This document shows positions 1-7,541 of a DNA stretch of 22,688 nt, one piece after another. The position numbers and the translations under genes were made by a program. Position 1 is the stretch's first letter. Each line of letters begins with the position of its first letter. The stretch is from NCBI GenBank assembly GCA_900552885.1, contig USBM01000006.1:1-22688 (forward strand), read 5' to 3'. The notes beneath the pieces are model-generated. The model saw only the letters and a program-made list of their open reading frames with translations, was not told the origin of the DNA and searched no databases. This DNA comes from an uncultured Clostridium sp. (lineage in GTDB: Bacteria; Bacillota; Clostridia; Lachnospirales; Lachnospiraceae).

Positions 1-17
1 AATTTGATGTCTATCAT
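1..17 (-). CDS. Start of an unidentified gene, cut by the window edge
   Basis: Only the first five codons (M-I-D-I-K) are inside the window, so the product cannot be named. The start is supported by an upstream AAGAGGAG ribosome site seven bases before the ATG on the minus strand. It would be the next gene after glgA in the same direction, 116 bases beyond the glgA stop codon. Confidence 0.5.
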
Positions 18-60
18 TTCTTTTCTCCTCTTACCAATCTGTTATGATTGTATTTGCTAA

Positions 61-78
61 TATACTTTCAAGAGTATA
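61..78 (-). promoter_or_regulatory. Small inverted repeat containing a possible -10 box
   Basis: TATACT and AGTATA form a perfect 6-bp inverted repeat with a 6-base loop, in the gap between glgA and the edge gene. On the minus strand one arm reads TATACT, a fair -10 box for the edge gene. No convincing -35 box lies 16 to 18 bases upstream. It could be an operator, a weak hairpin or chance in AT-rich DNA. Confidence 0.2.
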
Positions 79-133
79 GCACATTCTTTTAAGTTTTTCC
101 ATAAATAACATAATTTCTTCTATGGACTCATTC

Positions 134-1585
134 TTAGTAGCCTAATACTTTATCATACAACTGCATATATTTCACAGCCGACTTGTCCCAGGAGAAATCC
201 TCTTTCATGTCACGAACAACCATACGATTCCATTCGTCTCTATGATCGTAATATACTTCTTTGGAATAATTGATGATCTTAAGCATCTCATCAGCATTAT
301 AATTTGTAAATGAGAAACCGGTTCCGGTTCCTTCATATTCATTATATGGAATAACCGTATCCTTCAATCCACCTGTCTCTCTTACGATTGGAACGGTACC
401 ATACCGCAAAGAGATCAACTGTGTCAGTCCACAAGGCTCAAAACGTGATGGCATTAACATCGCATCGGCAGCGGCATATAACTTATGTGCTCTCTCATCT
501 GAATAGAAAATGTTAGCAGATACCCGATCTGAGTACACCCACTGATAATGCTTGAACATATTCTCGTACTTTGCCTCTCCGGTTCCGATCACAACGAATT
601 GTACATATGGATCTACAATTCCCTCCATGACCCAATCGATCAGATCTAATCCCTTCTGATCCGTCAATCTGGAAATAATAGCAATCATGTATTTGTTCTC
701 ATCTATTGGAAGGCCAAGTTCCTTCTGTAACTCCATCTTATTCGTGGCTTTCCCTTTTTTGTAGCTGCGAACATTATAATTCTTAAAGATCTTGTTATCC
801 GTATTCGGGTTGTAAATATCATAATCAATACCGTTCACAATACCACATAACTTCTGATTATGGAATCTCAACAAATCATCTAATCCCTCTCCATATTCCG
901 GCGTCTGAATCTCACCTGCATAGGTATCACTTACTGTTGTAATATAGTCGGAATACACCATTCCTGCCTTCAGCATATTACCATCCTTATAGAACTCCAT
1001 GCGATCCGGTGTAAATACATAATCCGGCAGTCCGGAAATATACTTAAACGTCTTCACATCCCATACGCCCTGGAACTTCAGATTATGAATCGTCATAATT
1101 GTCTTGGTTCCGCTAAAGAAAGAATTACCCTCATATAAAGTATGCAGATATACAGGAACCAACCCCGTCTGCCAGTCATGACAATGGATTACATCCGGCT
1201 TGAAATTAATAACCGGTAACACCGCAAGTGCGGCCTTACAAAAGAATGTAAATTTCTCAATATCAAAACGAATTGTTCCGTATGGTGCCCAGCCTGAGAA
1301 ATAATATTCGTTATCAATGAAATAATATGTAATTCCGTCTAGTTCATACGACATGATTCCCACATGAACATTCTCAAAGCGTTGTCCCAAATCCATATAA
1401 AAATGATGTACATATTGAAACTTCTCCCGATATTCCCAAGGAATACATGTATAGTTCGGCAAGATTACTCTGACATCATATTGATCTTTTGGGAACATTT
1501 TGGGCAATGCACCCACAACATCTGCCAGCCCGCCTGTCTTAATAAACGGAACGCATTCCGAAGCAACAAAAAGAATATTTTTCAT
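134..1585 (-). CDS. glgA: Glycogen synthase (ADP-glucose type, GT5)
   Basis: This enzyme transfers glucose from ADP-glucose to the non-reducing end of a growing alpha-1,4-glucan in the cytoplasm, the elongation step of bacterial glycogen synthesis. The 483-residue protein has the full GT5 layout: the ADP-glucose-binding loop KTGGLADV at residues 16-23, HDWQTGLVP and TIHNLKFQG in the N-terminal Rossmann domain, GIVNGIDYDIYNP at the domain junction, then SRLTDQKGL and the C-terminal catalytic stretch SRFEPCGLTQL followed by RETGGLKDTV. Length is normal for the family (about 475-490). I chose the ATG at 1585 because GGAGGG lies seven bases upstream. An ATG five codons earlier overlaps that ribosome site. 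The gene has its own promoter (1627-1655). No other glg gene is in the window, so its partners must lie elsewhere. Confidence 0.95.
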   Translation of the reverse strand: MKNILFVASECVPFIKTGGLADVVGALPKMFPKDQYDVRVILPNYTCIPWEYREKFQYVHHFYMDLGQRFENVHVGIMSYELDGITYYFIDNEYYFSGWAPYGTIRFDIEKFTFFCKAALAVLPVINFKPDVIHCHDWQTGLVPVYLHTLYEGNSFFSGTKTIMTIHNLKFQGVWDVKTFKYISGLPDYVFTPDRMEFYKDGNMLKAGMVYSDYITTVSDTYAGEIQTPEYGEGLDDLLRFHNQKLCGIVNGIDYDIYNPNTDNKIFKNYNVRSYKKGKATNKMELQKELGLPIDENKYMIAIISRLTDQKGLDLIDWVMEGIVDPYVQFVVIGTGEAKYENMFKHYQWVYSDRVSANIFYSDERAHKLYAAADAMLMPSRFEPCGLTQLISLRYGTVPIVRETGGLKDTVIPYNEYEGTGTGFSFTNYNADEMLKIINYSKEVYYDHRDEWNRMVVRDMKEDFSWDKSAVKYMQLYDKVLGY

Positions 1586-1626
1586 ATCAAAACCCTCCAT
1601 TACATCAACTCTATGCTCATAGCGAT

Positions 1627-1655
1627 ATTATACCCTTTTTAACAGGTTCTGTCTA
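1627..1655 (-). promoter_or_regulatory. Sigma-A-type promoter for glgA
   Basis: On the minus strand TAGACA (1650-1655, one mismatch to TTGACA) is followed after 17 bases by a perfect TATAAT (1627-1632). The predicted start of transcription is near 1620, giving a leader of about 35 bases. Its position between the yfbR stop and glgA suggests glgA can be expressed separately from the operon upstream. Confidence 0.75.
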
Positions 1656-1665
1656 TGTCGAAGTC

Positions 1666-2256
1666 TTACTTTTTCAGCTCATCCAATGTTTTCTTATACG
1701 CTCCCCCAAATTCACGCAGAAAAATACGAACTTCCGGCATATCCATCTGTGTTAATTTCTCATAAGTAGATGCCTTCGCATTTGCAAACTCACGATTTCC
1801 GGTCTTTTCCTCTTCTACACACTTGATATATGCCGATATCCGGTCTGCCGCTTTCACAATCTTCCACAGATATTCCTCTTCTCCATTCTGGAAAAATATA
1901 TGTTCATATTCATCCCGTAAATATTCCGGCAACATTCCTAACAGCTCCTCTGCTGCCTGCTGTTCCACATTCTTATATGCATCCTTGGTATCTGTATTAT
2001 AATACTTGATCGGGGTCGGCATATCACCCGTTATAATCTCCGTACAATCATGATACATACCAATCAATGCAGCACGTTCTGCATTCAAATGCCCGCCACA
2101 TCGTTTGTTACTGATCAAGGCAAGTACATGTGCAATCATTCCGACCTCCAATGAATGTTCGCTGATGTTCTCCGGATAAGAATTCCGCATCAACGCCCAG
2201 CGATTAATATATTTCATACGCGACATCATCGCAAAAAAAGAGCTTTCATTCTCCAT
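1666..2256 (-). CDS. yfbR: YfbR-type 5'-deoxynucleotidase (HD superfamily)
   Basis: Members hydrolyse deoxyribonucleoside 5'-monophosphates to deoxynucleoside and phosphate with a divalent metal, in nucleotide salvage and pool control. The 196-residue protein aligns by eye with E. coli YfbR along its length. Shared stretches include INRWALMRN at 17-25, SEHSLEV with the first metal His (H34), GMYHDCTE with the HD pair H69-D70, TGDMPTPIKYYN (D78), and KAADRISAY with the last metal Asp (D138). R19-W20, which sit by the nucleotide in the E. coli enzyme, are kept. The start is fixed by GAGGTG a few bases upstream, and the N-terminus matches the family. It begins 15 bases after the J-domain gene stop, so it is probably cotranscribed. 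Substrate range here is inferred from the family. Confidence 0.88.
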   Translation of the reverse strand: MENESSFFAMMSRMKYINRWALMRNSYPENISEHSLEVGMIAHVLALISNKRCGGHLNAERAALIGMYHDCTEIITGDMPTPIKYYNTDTKDAYKNVEQQAAEELLGMLPEYLRDEYEHIFFQNGEEEYLWKIVKAADRISAYIKCVEEEKTGNREFANAKASTYEKLTQMDMPEVRIFLREFGGAYKKTLDELKK

Positions 2257-2271
2257 ATTTCACCTCATTTT

Positions 2272-2931
2272 CTAACATCCCGGTGTACAACACAGGTTGC
2301 AAAGCAAATTTGCAAGGCACAATTTCAGGCAGAACCCGCTGTTATCCATTTCCGGCATACCATATCCCGCTCCACGACTCTGATACCAGGTGCCTCCATT
2401 CTGCATTACCTGATAGAACTGTTGATACTCCATATTATTCGGTTCCATTCGTATTGCAATCTGAATGTGTTCTAATGCAGTTGCCTGATTACCCACGCCT
2501 TGATTAGCGATTGCAGAAATATAATACCATCTTCCTGTACGGTTATCAATGTCCGACAGAACACGCAGAGCGGAATTATAATCACCGCCACGAATATAGT
2601 TCATTGCCGCATTGAGATAAGAATCCTCCTTACTGTCTCCATAAGATGAAGTTCTCTGCTCTCCTCCAAATCCACCAAAACCGCCGAAGCCGCCGAAACC
2701 GCCATATGCATTTCCTGCACTTCCATATCCATTGGTCTTGTCTTCCCGTTCATCCATGATTGCCTGATACGCCTGCTGTACCTCTTTAAACCGTTCTTCT
2801 GCCTGCTCTTTGTTTGGATTGTTCACATTGGCATCCGGATGATACTTACGACTCAGATTACGATATGCTTTTTTAATCTCTTCCTCCGACGCATTTGCCG
2901 GTACTCCTAATATATCATATGGACTTCTCAT
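2272..2931 (-). CDS. J-domain protein with TPR-like region and cysteine-rich tail
   Basis: A 219-residue DnaJ-like co-chaperone candidate. Residues 3-70 form a J domain that stimulates Hsp70 (DnaK) ATPase, with the HPD motif at 31-33 in KYHPDAN and the usual helix II/III sequences. A Gly/Phe repeat (GGF units) follows, then a TPR-like helical segment (AAMNYIRGGDYNSALRVL, ALEHIQIAIRMEPNN). The tail has six cysteines within the last 20 residues. The DnaJ zinc-finger and C-terminal client domains are absent, so this is not DnaJ itself. I chose the ATG at 2931 because GGAGG lies six bases upstream and the J domain begins right after it. The longer reading frame starts inside the previous gene. 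It overlaps the DUF5685 gene by 17 bases, implying translational coupling. Its clients are unknown. Confidence 0.85.
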   Translation of the reverse strand: MRSPYDILGVPANASEEEIKKAYRNLSRKYHPDANVNNPNKEQAEERFKEVQQAYQAIMDEREDKTNGYGSAGNAYGGFGGFGGFGGFGGEQRTSSYGDSKEDSYLNAAMNYIRGGDYNSALRVLSDIDNRTGRWYYISAIANQGVGNQATALEHIQIAIRMEPNNMEYQQFYQVMQNGGTWYQSRGAGYGMPEMDNSGFCLKLCLANLLCNLCCTPGC

Positions 2932-3769
2932 GTTGTGCCTCCATCTCCCGGTTTTTCCGATTCCGAATTGCTGTATATTTACAAAATACACCCGAATATA
3001 TTATATTACGCAAAATCTCTGCATCCTCTACAATTGGCAGCCTTTCAAATGCCTTTGCGAACTCACTTGCTACCATAATCAGCAACTGATAGATCCATTC
3101 ATCCAAATTATGATTTTGCATCTTACTTATTAAAGGATTAAAGCACCCCTTCTTTTCATCCCGTTCCAGATCATCATATGCATCCATAATATAGACAAAC
3201 TTACCAATATAGAATCCCAATGTTCTCAAACCACCTGCCCATTCATCGTTCTCCATCACAAAGACTTCGCCAAGCAAGTTTCCAAAGCAAGCTGAAAGCT
3301 GGTCAATATCATCCGCCTGCTGTTTCTCCAATTCTGAAAGTCTGGCCAACTGTTCTTTTATTACAGTCGCCTGTCTCTCATACGTTCGCTCAATCTGTCT
3401 TACTTTACCAGATATCATCGTTCCATACAAGACTTTACCAACTTTCTTTTCATCTGCGTAATCATCCTTGCATTTATACCATGTAAGAAGCAAGCTCATA
3501 TCTGCTACATAATGAATACAGGAATTTTCAAGAACTGTCTGTTTTCCAACCGGATGTACAATACAATGTTCTTTTTTCTCCACTGTCTCCGGTTCATATA
3601 ACGCAGACAACAGCAATGCCAGAAATGTCATATCATAGCTTAAAGAGATCTGTCCTCTCATACCGGCATCTGTCTTCAATGCCCTACACAACCCACAATA
3701 GTATGCACGATATCTCTCGTACTCCCTAATCTTCAATTCCGGTTTGTTCATTACTATATAACCGTACAT
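2915..3769 (-). CDS. DUF5685 family protein with isoprenoid-synthase-like Asp motifs
   Basis: A 284-residue, largely helical, cytoplasmic protein that I recognise as the DUF5685 type (N-terminus GYIVMNKPELKIREYERY). Its function is not established. Visible features: a CGLC pair (C25, C28), then C69/H72, C84/H86 and C100, which could form a metal site; an aspartate-rich DDYAD at 102-106; and a second Asp cluster, DAYDDLERD, at 196-204 preceded by LGFYIGKFVYIM and followed by KKGCFNPL. The two clusters and their surroundings resemble the first and second Asp-rich motifs of trans-isoprenyl diphosphate synthases. That is my inference from pattern, not a known activity. The start has AGGAG six bases upstream. 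It lies 20 bases after the zinc-ribbon gene and overlaps the J-domain gene, so the three are one operon. Confidence 0.8.
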   Translation of the reverse strand: MYGYIVMNKPELKIREYERYRAYYCGLCRALKTDAGMRGQISLSYDMTFLALLLSALYEPETVEKKEHCIVHPVGKQTVLENSCIHYVADMSLLLTWYKCKDDYADEKKVGKVLYGTMISGKVRQIERTYERQATVIKEQLARLSELEKQQADDIDQLSACFGNLLGEVFVMENDEWAGGLRTLGFYIGKFVYIMDAYDDLERDEKKGCFNPLISKMQNHNLDEWIYQLLIMVASEFAKAFERLPIVEDAEILRNIIYSGVFCKYTAIRNRKNREMEAQHEKSI

Positions 3770-3789
3770 TCTCTACTCCTGTTCATTCC

Positions 3790-4221
3790 TCAGCTCTTTT
3801 TCTTAAACTGATACTTGCATTTTGGACAAGTGATCATAATCTTGCCTTTTCCCTTCGGAACACGAATCTTCTGTCCACATTTTCTGCATTTATAGATATG
3901 ATACGGCTCCGTCGTCTGTTTACCATACTTGATCCGGTAACGAATATCTGCAAAAAATTTACGGATTCCCCAGGTCTCATCTAAAAACTTCTGATTCTGT
4001 GCATATCTCTTATTAATCTGTTTTGAAAAAATACGGATATAAGCATATATGATCATCACCCATGTCACAATCTGTAATGCAGGAATCCTCACAAACATCG
4101 TGATCACCGCAATAATGACTGCTGTCCAGATCAAAAATCCGGATAACTGATCTACACCGTATCTTCCCTGCATAAAATTAAGCATCCTTTGTTTTAATGT
4201 CATTTTCTGATTCATAGTCAT
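3790..4221 (-). CDS. Small membrane protein with C-terminal zinc ribbon
   Basis: A 143-residue protein with no assigned function. Residues about 27-45 and 48-65 are two closely spaced hydrophobic helices (FLIWTAVIIAVITMFV; IVTWVMIIYAYI), so the protein should be a hairpin in the membrane with both ends on one face. A basic linker leads to a CxxC...CxxC zinc ribbon (C112, C115, C132, C135; CRKCGQKIR and CPKCKYQFK), probably cytoplasmic, that could bind zinc, nucleic acid or a partner. Two in-frame ATGs are possible. AGGAAG sits only about three bases before the ATG at 4221 but nine bases before the ATG at 4215, so the latter (141 residues) may be the true start. It is the first gene of the DUF5685/J-domain operon. 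A TATAAT occurs at 4308-4313 without a clear -35 box. Confidence 0.75.
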   Translation of the reverse strand: MTMNQKMTLKQRMLNFMQGRYGVDQLSGFLIWTAVIIAVITMFVRIPALQIVTWVMIIYAYIRIFSKQINKRYAQNQKFLDETWGIRKFFADIRYRIKYGKQTTEPYHIYKCRKCGQKIRVPKGKGKIMITCPKCKYQFKKKS

Positions 4222-4348
4222 CCACTTCCTTTATTTGATGATTATCAACTATATACCACTTTTGTGTTTATTTTATGTTCAAATCCAGAAAATATTGTAA
4301 CTAACATATTATATACACAAAAAACAATATTCTTTCATCTCTTTCTTT

Positions 4349-4368
4349 ATGAAAAAAGCGCGAGACGG
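4349..4368. repeat. Distal copy of the 20-bp tRNA-Gly 3'-end repeat
   Basis: A perfect 20-base match to 4493-4512. It contains the complement of the last 11 transcribed bases of tRNA-Gly (end of the T arm and the acceptor 3' strand), the adjoining T run, and three flanking bases. No tRNA body accompanies it: the sequence diverges immediately to a hairpin. On the minus strand it reads as a stem end followed by six Ts, so it might also act as a terminator for the hairpin at 4367-4402. Confidence 0.85.
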
Positions 4369-4455
4369 TGCATGGCATCCTGTGAATGCCATCTTATGCA
4401 CCGACCGAGTCGGAGACGAGAAGATCGAACTTCGAGCCCAGGATTGGGCTCGTTT
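4367..4455 (-). other. Hairpin-rich block between the tRNA 3'-end repeats
   Basis: A non-coding stretch with three inverted repeats: 4367-4402 (GGTGC/GCACC plus ATGGCAT/ATGCCAT with a small bulge), 4420-4433 (GAAG, six-base loop, CTTC, resembling a tRNA T arm with TTCGATC on the minus strand), and 4434-4451 (perfect 7-bp stem GAGCCCA/TGGGCTC). On the minus strand the order resembles a worn tRNA 3' half, but the T-like stem does not extend properly. It may be a dispersed repeat, a tRNA remnant or a small structured RNA. Open frames crossing it have no ribosome site and pass through the tRNA, so I do not call them genes. Confidence 0.6.
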
Positions 4456-4495
4456 CATGCAAAAAGGGATATCCTTCCGGATATCCCTTTGCATG
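4456..4495 (-). terminator. Intrinsic terminator of tRNA-Gly
   Basis: CATGCAAAGGGATATCC pairs with its complement across a four-base loop. The descending arm carries two extra Ts, so a GC-containing nine-base-pair core (GGGATATCC/GGATATCCC) is followed by TTTTT on the minus strand. It begins six bases after the tRNA 3' end. The outer CATGC/GCATG arms extend the hairpin past the T run. Confidence 0.8.
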
Positions 4496-4500
4496 AAAAA

Positions 4501-4572
<72 letters not shown>

Positions 4573-4592
4573 ATGTCTTAACGACAGGTATT

Positions 4593-4621
4593 AATATACC
4601 AAACGATTCCCACTTTGTCAA
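4593..4621 (-). promoter_or_regulatory. Consensus promoter of tRNA-Gly
   Basis: A perfect TTGACA (4616-4621) and TATATT (4593-4598) are separated by exactly 17 bases. Transcription should start near 4586, about 14 bases before the tRNA 5' end at 4572. It is the best match to the sigma-A consensus in the window, as expected for a tRNA. Confidence 0.9.
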
Positions 4622-4691
4622 CAACTTTTTTCAAAAAAATATCAAATTTCTTTTTTATCTTAATTAACAGCCTTCAATCCCGCATAAATCC

Positions 4692-5141
4692 TTACTTCAC
4701 CAACTTTGACCCCGTCGTTGGATAAATCTGATAATCTGCCGTAGTTCCGCCATAAAAAATCTCCACCTTATTCTTATCTGCATCCAGCGTATAATAAAAC
4801 TGATCCTTTCCACTATCAAAATTATTACCGTCTGCATCCTTCTTTGATTTACCATCAAGTTGTGTTACTCCAAGCATACCAAATACTGCATCTTTGAAAT
4901 CATTACCATCCATATCATTAACCGGATGTGCACTTGCATGCTGTACCGCATTGTCCTTCACGGAATCATCTGTAACACAAGTCATAATTGCTTTGGCAAT
5001 CTCCTTACCGGTATCTACATCTGTACTGAGTCTTGCCTTTGCAATATAATGAACAAGCATCGGTGCCAATGCTCCAGTCAGAATTGCCATTATAGCAATC
5101 ACTATGATCAATTCTACCATAGAAAATCCTTTATTCTTCAT
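4692..5141 (-). CDS. Type IV prepilin-like protein (orphan)
   Basis: A 149-residue prepilin. The N-terminus is a very short class III leader, MKNKG, then FSMVELIIVIAIMAILTGAL. Prepilin peptidase should cut after G5, giving mature Phe1 and the invariant Glu5 (E10 of the precursor). The hydrophobic helix anchors it in the membrane before assembly. The rest is a small hydrophilic domain with Asp/Gly/Lys-rich loops and no cysteines apart from one near the helix. It could be a major or minor pilin, a ComGC-like competence pilin or a type II secretion pseudopilin, and the sequence alone does not decide. I chose the ATG at 5141 because it places the leader correctly and AGGAG lies ten bases upstream. 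A longer frame adds 12 residues and no ribosome site. No peptidase, ATPase or assembly gene is nearby. Confidence 0.85.
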   Translation of the reverse strand: MKNKGFSMVELIIVIAIMAILTGALAPMLVHYIAKARLSTDVDTGKEIAKAIMTCVTDDSVKDNAVQHASAHPVNDMDGNDFKDAVFGMLGVTQLDGKSKKDADGNNFDSGKDQFYYTLDADKNKVEIFYGGTTADYQIYPTTGSKLVK

Positions 5142-5281
5142 CTCCGTTATACTCCTCACATATAAAAGGAGGATCATTACGCCAATACTTCGTATTCTTT
5201 ATTAGTGTAATAATCCCCCATACATACTCTCTGTGTATCACCGTCAGCAACTATAAATCACTTTTCCAACGTGTCAGCACA

Positions 5282-7381
5282 TTAATAATCACTTAAATCT
5301 GCATTCAATTTCTTAATCGTCTGTAATGTCTTTGCCCGAACTTCTTCCGCATCAAATAAAGATAATAAGCTGTCTTTGTCGAATTTGTTCTGCATTAAGA
5401 ACTCTACCCAATCCTCAATGTACGTCTTAACGTAATTAACATTCTCTTCTCTGCGATCTTTCAGATATTCTCCTATATTATGAATATGTTCAATCACTGT
5501 CGGCTCATTATTCTTGTTATTAACCGGCTTGTCATCTGATTCATCGGAAAGTTCAATCACCTTACCTGTCTTAGTAATAATAACTTTTTTATTCGGTGTT
5601 ACTTCCGGTGTTGCCTGCTTGTCCTTACGTACGATCAACAATTCTACTACTTTAACCAAACAAGCCACACTATAGGTAACTTCTTCTTCTGTCTGTCTAT
5701 CTTTTCCTTTGTTTGTATATTGATTCCACAACCATTCTGACTTACAGATCATATCTTTGATCTGTGCATTATCAAATAGTTTATGTACATCCGTCGCTAC
5801 CGCTGGTGCCGCAGACTTACCGAATCCGAACTTAGGCGTTGCAACCGGTTCTGACTTTGTTTTCTCATAACGTGCTGGAAGATTAATACGATTATATGTC
5901 TCTGTAAACATCTTTCTTGCATGGTCTTCGTCATAATCAGAACTCAATACTACTTTATCCTTATTCTCCAATCCATGCCGAATCATATCATCTGCAGCGA
6001 GGAATACCAGGTGTTTCTGACGGTCTTCCAATAACTTCTTAATCTCATAATTAGTCTTACTCTTCTCAATGATTGAATTCTTACGAACCTTAAATGCCTT
6101 AATCTTCTCTTTCACACTGAAGAATAGCTTAAGAAGAGATGGATTTGCATTCACGTAATTACCGATCCATGTCAACTCTACATACTGATGCTCAATTCGG
6201 TTCGAGATCTCATATACATTATAACCATCAAATACGACATTCAATGTGGTATACAATAAATCCAGAATCTCATACTTCTCTTCCCAGGAACGGGTAGACA
6301 GATCCTGATTTACTAACTGTTTGATACCGCATTCATAGAATACGAGATTGTATTCATATAATCCTTCAAACACATTACTCTTATCACTCAAAGACGCACC
6401 TGCTCCAAGAATCTGAAGATTCTTCTTCATAACCGGTTCATCCTCAATGTACTTGTAAACTTTCTTAACAAATGCAGATACTTCCACTAACAGACTGTCA
6501 ATTCTTCTGTTATAGATATCCTGCTTAGATATTGCCGAAATAACCGTTCTGCTCAATACATTCGTATACTGCGTACTGTTGCAGTTACGAATCAATTCTT
6601 TGAAGTTCTCGTATACCTGCATATTATCTACCGGTATGTACTCTGCATTCAAACCGTAGAATTCAAATGCCTTATTATAATCCTTCTTACGAATATAAGA
6701 ATTAAACAGTCCCATGCTAAACTGAATCTTATAATCATTGCCTACATGTGAATCTTCTACAAAATAATCATATAATACTTCTAAATTATTCAGATATGCT
6801 TCTGAATTAGATGCAGAAGGCGGTAAATCCATCTCCATAACAACATTGATCAGATCCATATAACCCATAACTGCCTTGTCATAGGTAGAAGGTCTGTCAT
6901 CTGCATCTGCAATCTGGTAACAGGTGTTGATCAAAAGTGGTGCCACACGCTCACCGATCAGACGCATCGCTTCTCCGAACATATCCAATTGATATAAATA
7001 GATCAACCAGATACTGTAACGATAAATACCGGTTGTATTGATGATTGCATCAGTATCTGCCGGATCAATATCTCCATACACAAACTTAAACAACGGTTCA
7101 ATCCACTCTTCAATTTCATACTTACCCGGTTTCTTAATATTCTCATCTACAAACTCAGCCAGTTCGTAGAGTTTTGTACACTGTGCTTTGACATCATCAT
7201 CCACTAACATTGTTGATAGATCAAAATTGTGATCTTTCAAGTAATCAATAACAAGAGCATAAAAACCCTCTTCTACCTGTTCGTTCAGGAAACGAATCAA
7301 CATTCCCTTGTTACTAGATGCTGCTATCGAAATAATATTCGTATCGTTACCCCGGGTAACATTAGCCGGTAAATTCTGCAT
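5282..7381 (-). CDS. Large alpha-helical protein of unknown function
   Basis: A 699-residue protein I do not recognise. It has no signal peptide, no convincing membrane helix and no nucleotide-binding or catalytic motif I can identify. It appears almost entirely helical and rich in Tyr, Asn, Asp and Lys. Some segments are TPR-like (SMGLFNSYIRKKDYNKAFEFY near 222-242; YRYSIWLIYLYQLDMFGEAMRLI near 120-142), suggesting a helical-repeat scaffold. Two low-complexity linkers, about 508-532 (Pro/Ala/Lys with FGFGK) and 588-630, divide it into a large N-terminal part and two short helical C-terminal segments. The ATG at 7381 has AAGGAGG seven bases upstream. The reading frame eight codons longer lacks such a site. 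It is the gene before the orphan prepilin (gap 140 bases) and has its own likely promoter. Confidence 0.75.
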   Translation of the reverse strand: MQNLPANVTRGNDTNIISIAASSNKGMLIRFLNEQVEEGFYALVIDYLKDHNFDLSTMLVDDDVKAQCTKLYELAEFVDENIKKPGKYEIEEWIEPLFKFVYGDIDPADTDAIINTTGIYRYSIWLIYLYQLDMFGEAMRLIGERVAPLLINTCYQIADADDRPSTYDKAVMGYMDLINVVMEMDLPPSASNSEAYLNNLEVLYDYFVEDSHVGNDYKIQFSMGLFNSYIRKKDYNKAFEFYGLNAEYIPVDNMQVYENFKELIRNCNSTQYTNVLSRTVISAISKQDIYNRRIDSLLVEVSAFVKKVYKYIEDEPVMKKNLQILGAGASLSDKSNVFEGLYEYNLVFYECGIKQLVNQDLSTRSWEEKYEILDLLYTTLNVVFDGYNVYEISNRIEHQYVELTWIGNYVNANPSLLKLFFSVKEKIKAFKVRKNSIIEKSKTNYEIKKLLEDRQKHLVFLAADDMIRHGLENKDKVVLSSDYDEDHARKMFTETYNRINLPARYEKTKSEPVATPKFGFGKSAAPAVATDVHKLFDNAQIKDMICKSEWLWNQYTNKGKDRQTEEEVTYSVACLVKVVELLIVRKDKQATPEVTPNKKVIITKTGKVIELSDESDDKPVNNKNNEPTVIEHIHNIGEYLKDRREENVNYVKTYIEDWVEFLMQNKFDKDSLLSLFDAEEVRAKTLQTIKKLNADLSDY

Positions 7382-7410
7382 GGTAACTCCTCCTTCTATC
7401 TGCATTTTGT

Positions 7411-7430
7411 GTGAAATAAATAAATTTCAC
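7411..7430. promoter_or_regulatory. Inverted repeat in the 5' leader of the 699-residue gene
   Basis: GTGAAAT and ATTTCAC form a perfect 7-bp inverted repeat around a six-base AT loop. It lies between the putative -10 box (7444-7449) and the ribosome site (about 7390). The position fits an operator overlapping the early transcribed region or a leader hairpin. No regulator is assigned. Confidence 0.4.
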
Positions 7431-7443
7431 CTAACTAATTAAA

Positions 7444-7472
7444 ATATTATCACAAATTTAACTAGTTTACAA
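7444..7472 (-). promoter_or_regulatory. Putative promoter of the 699-residue gene
   Basis: TTGTAA (7467-7472) and TAATAT (7444-7449) are spaced by 17 bases on the minus strand, each with four of six consensus bases. GATAAT, a better -10 match, overlaps at one to two bases offset but then spacing is short. The leader would be about 55 bases. Confidence 0.45.
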
Positions 7473-7541
7473 CTAAATTTTATTCTGTTTTCAGTTAATA
7501 TTACAGATTGTGATTGTGTATTTTGTACAACATTATTGATC

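Noticed and set aside
2680..2710. Repeated CCGCCGAAA-like triplet units as a CRISPR or satellite array
   Set aside because: The units simply encode the Gly-Gly-Phe linker of the J-domain protein and are too short and few to be an array.
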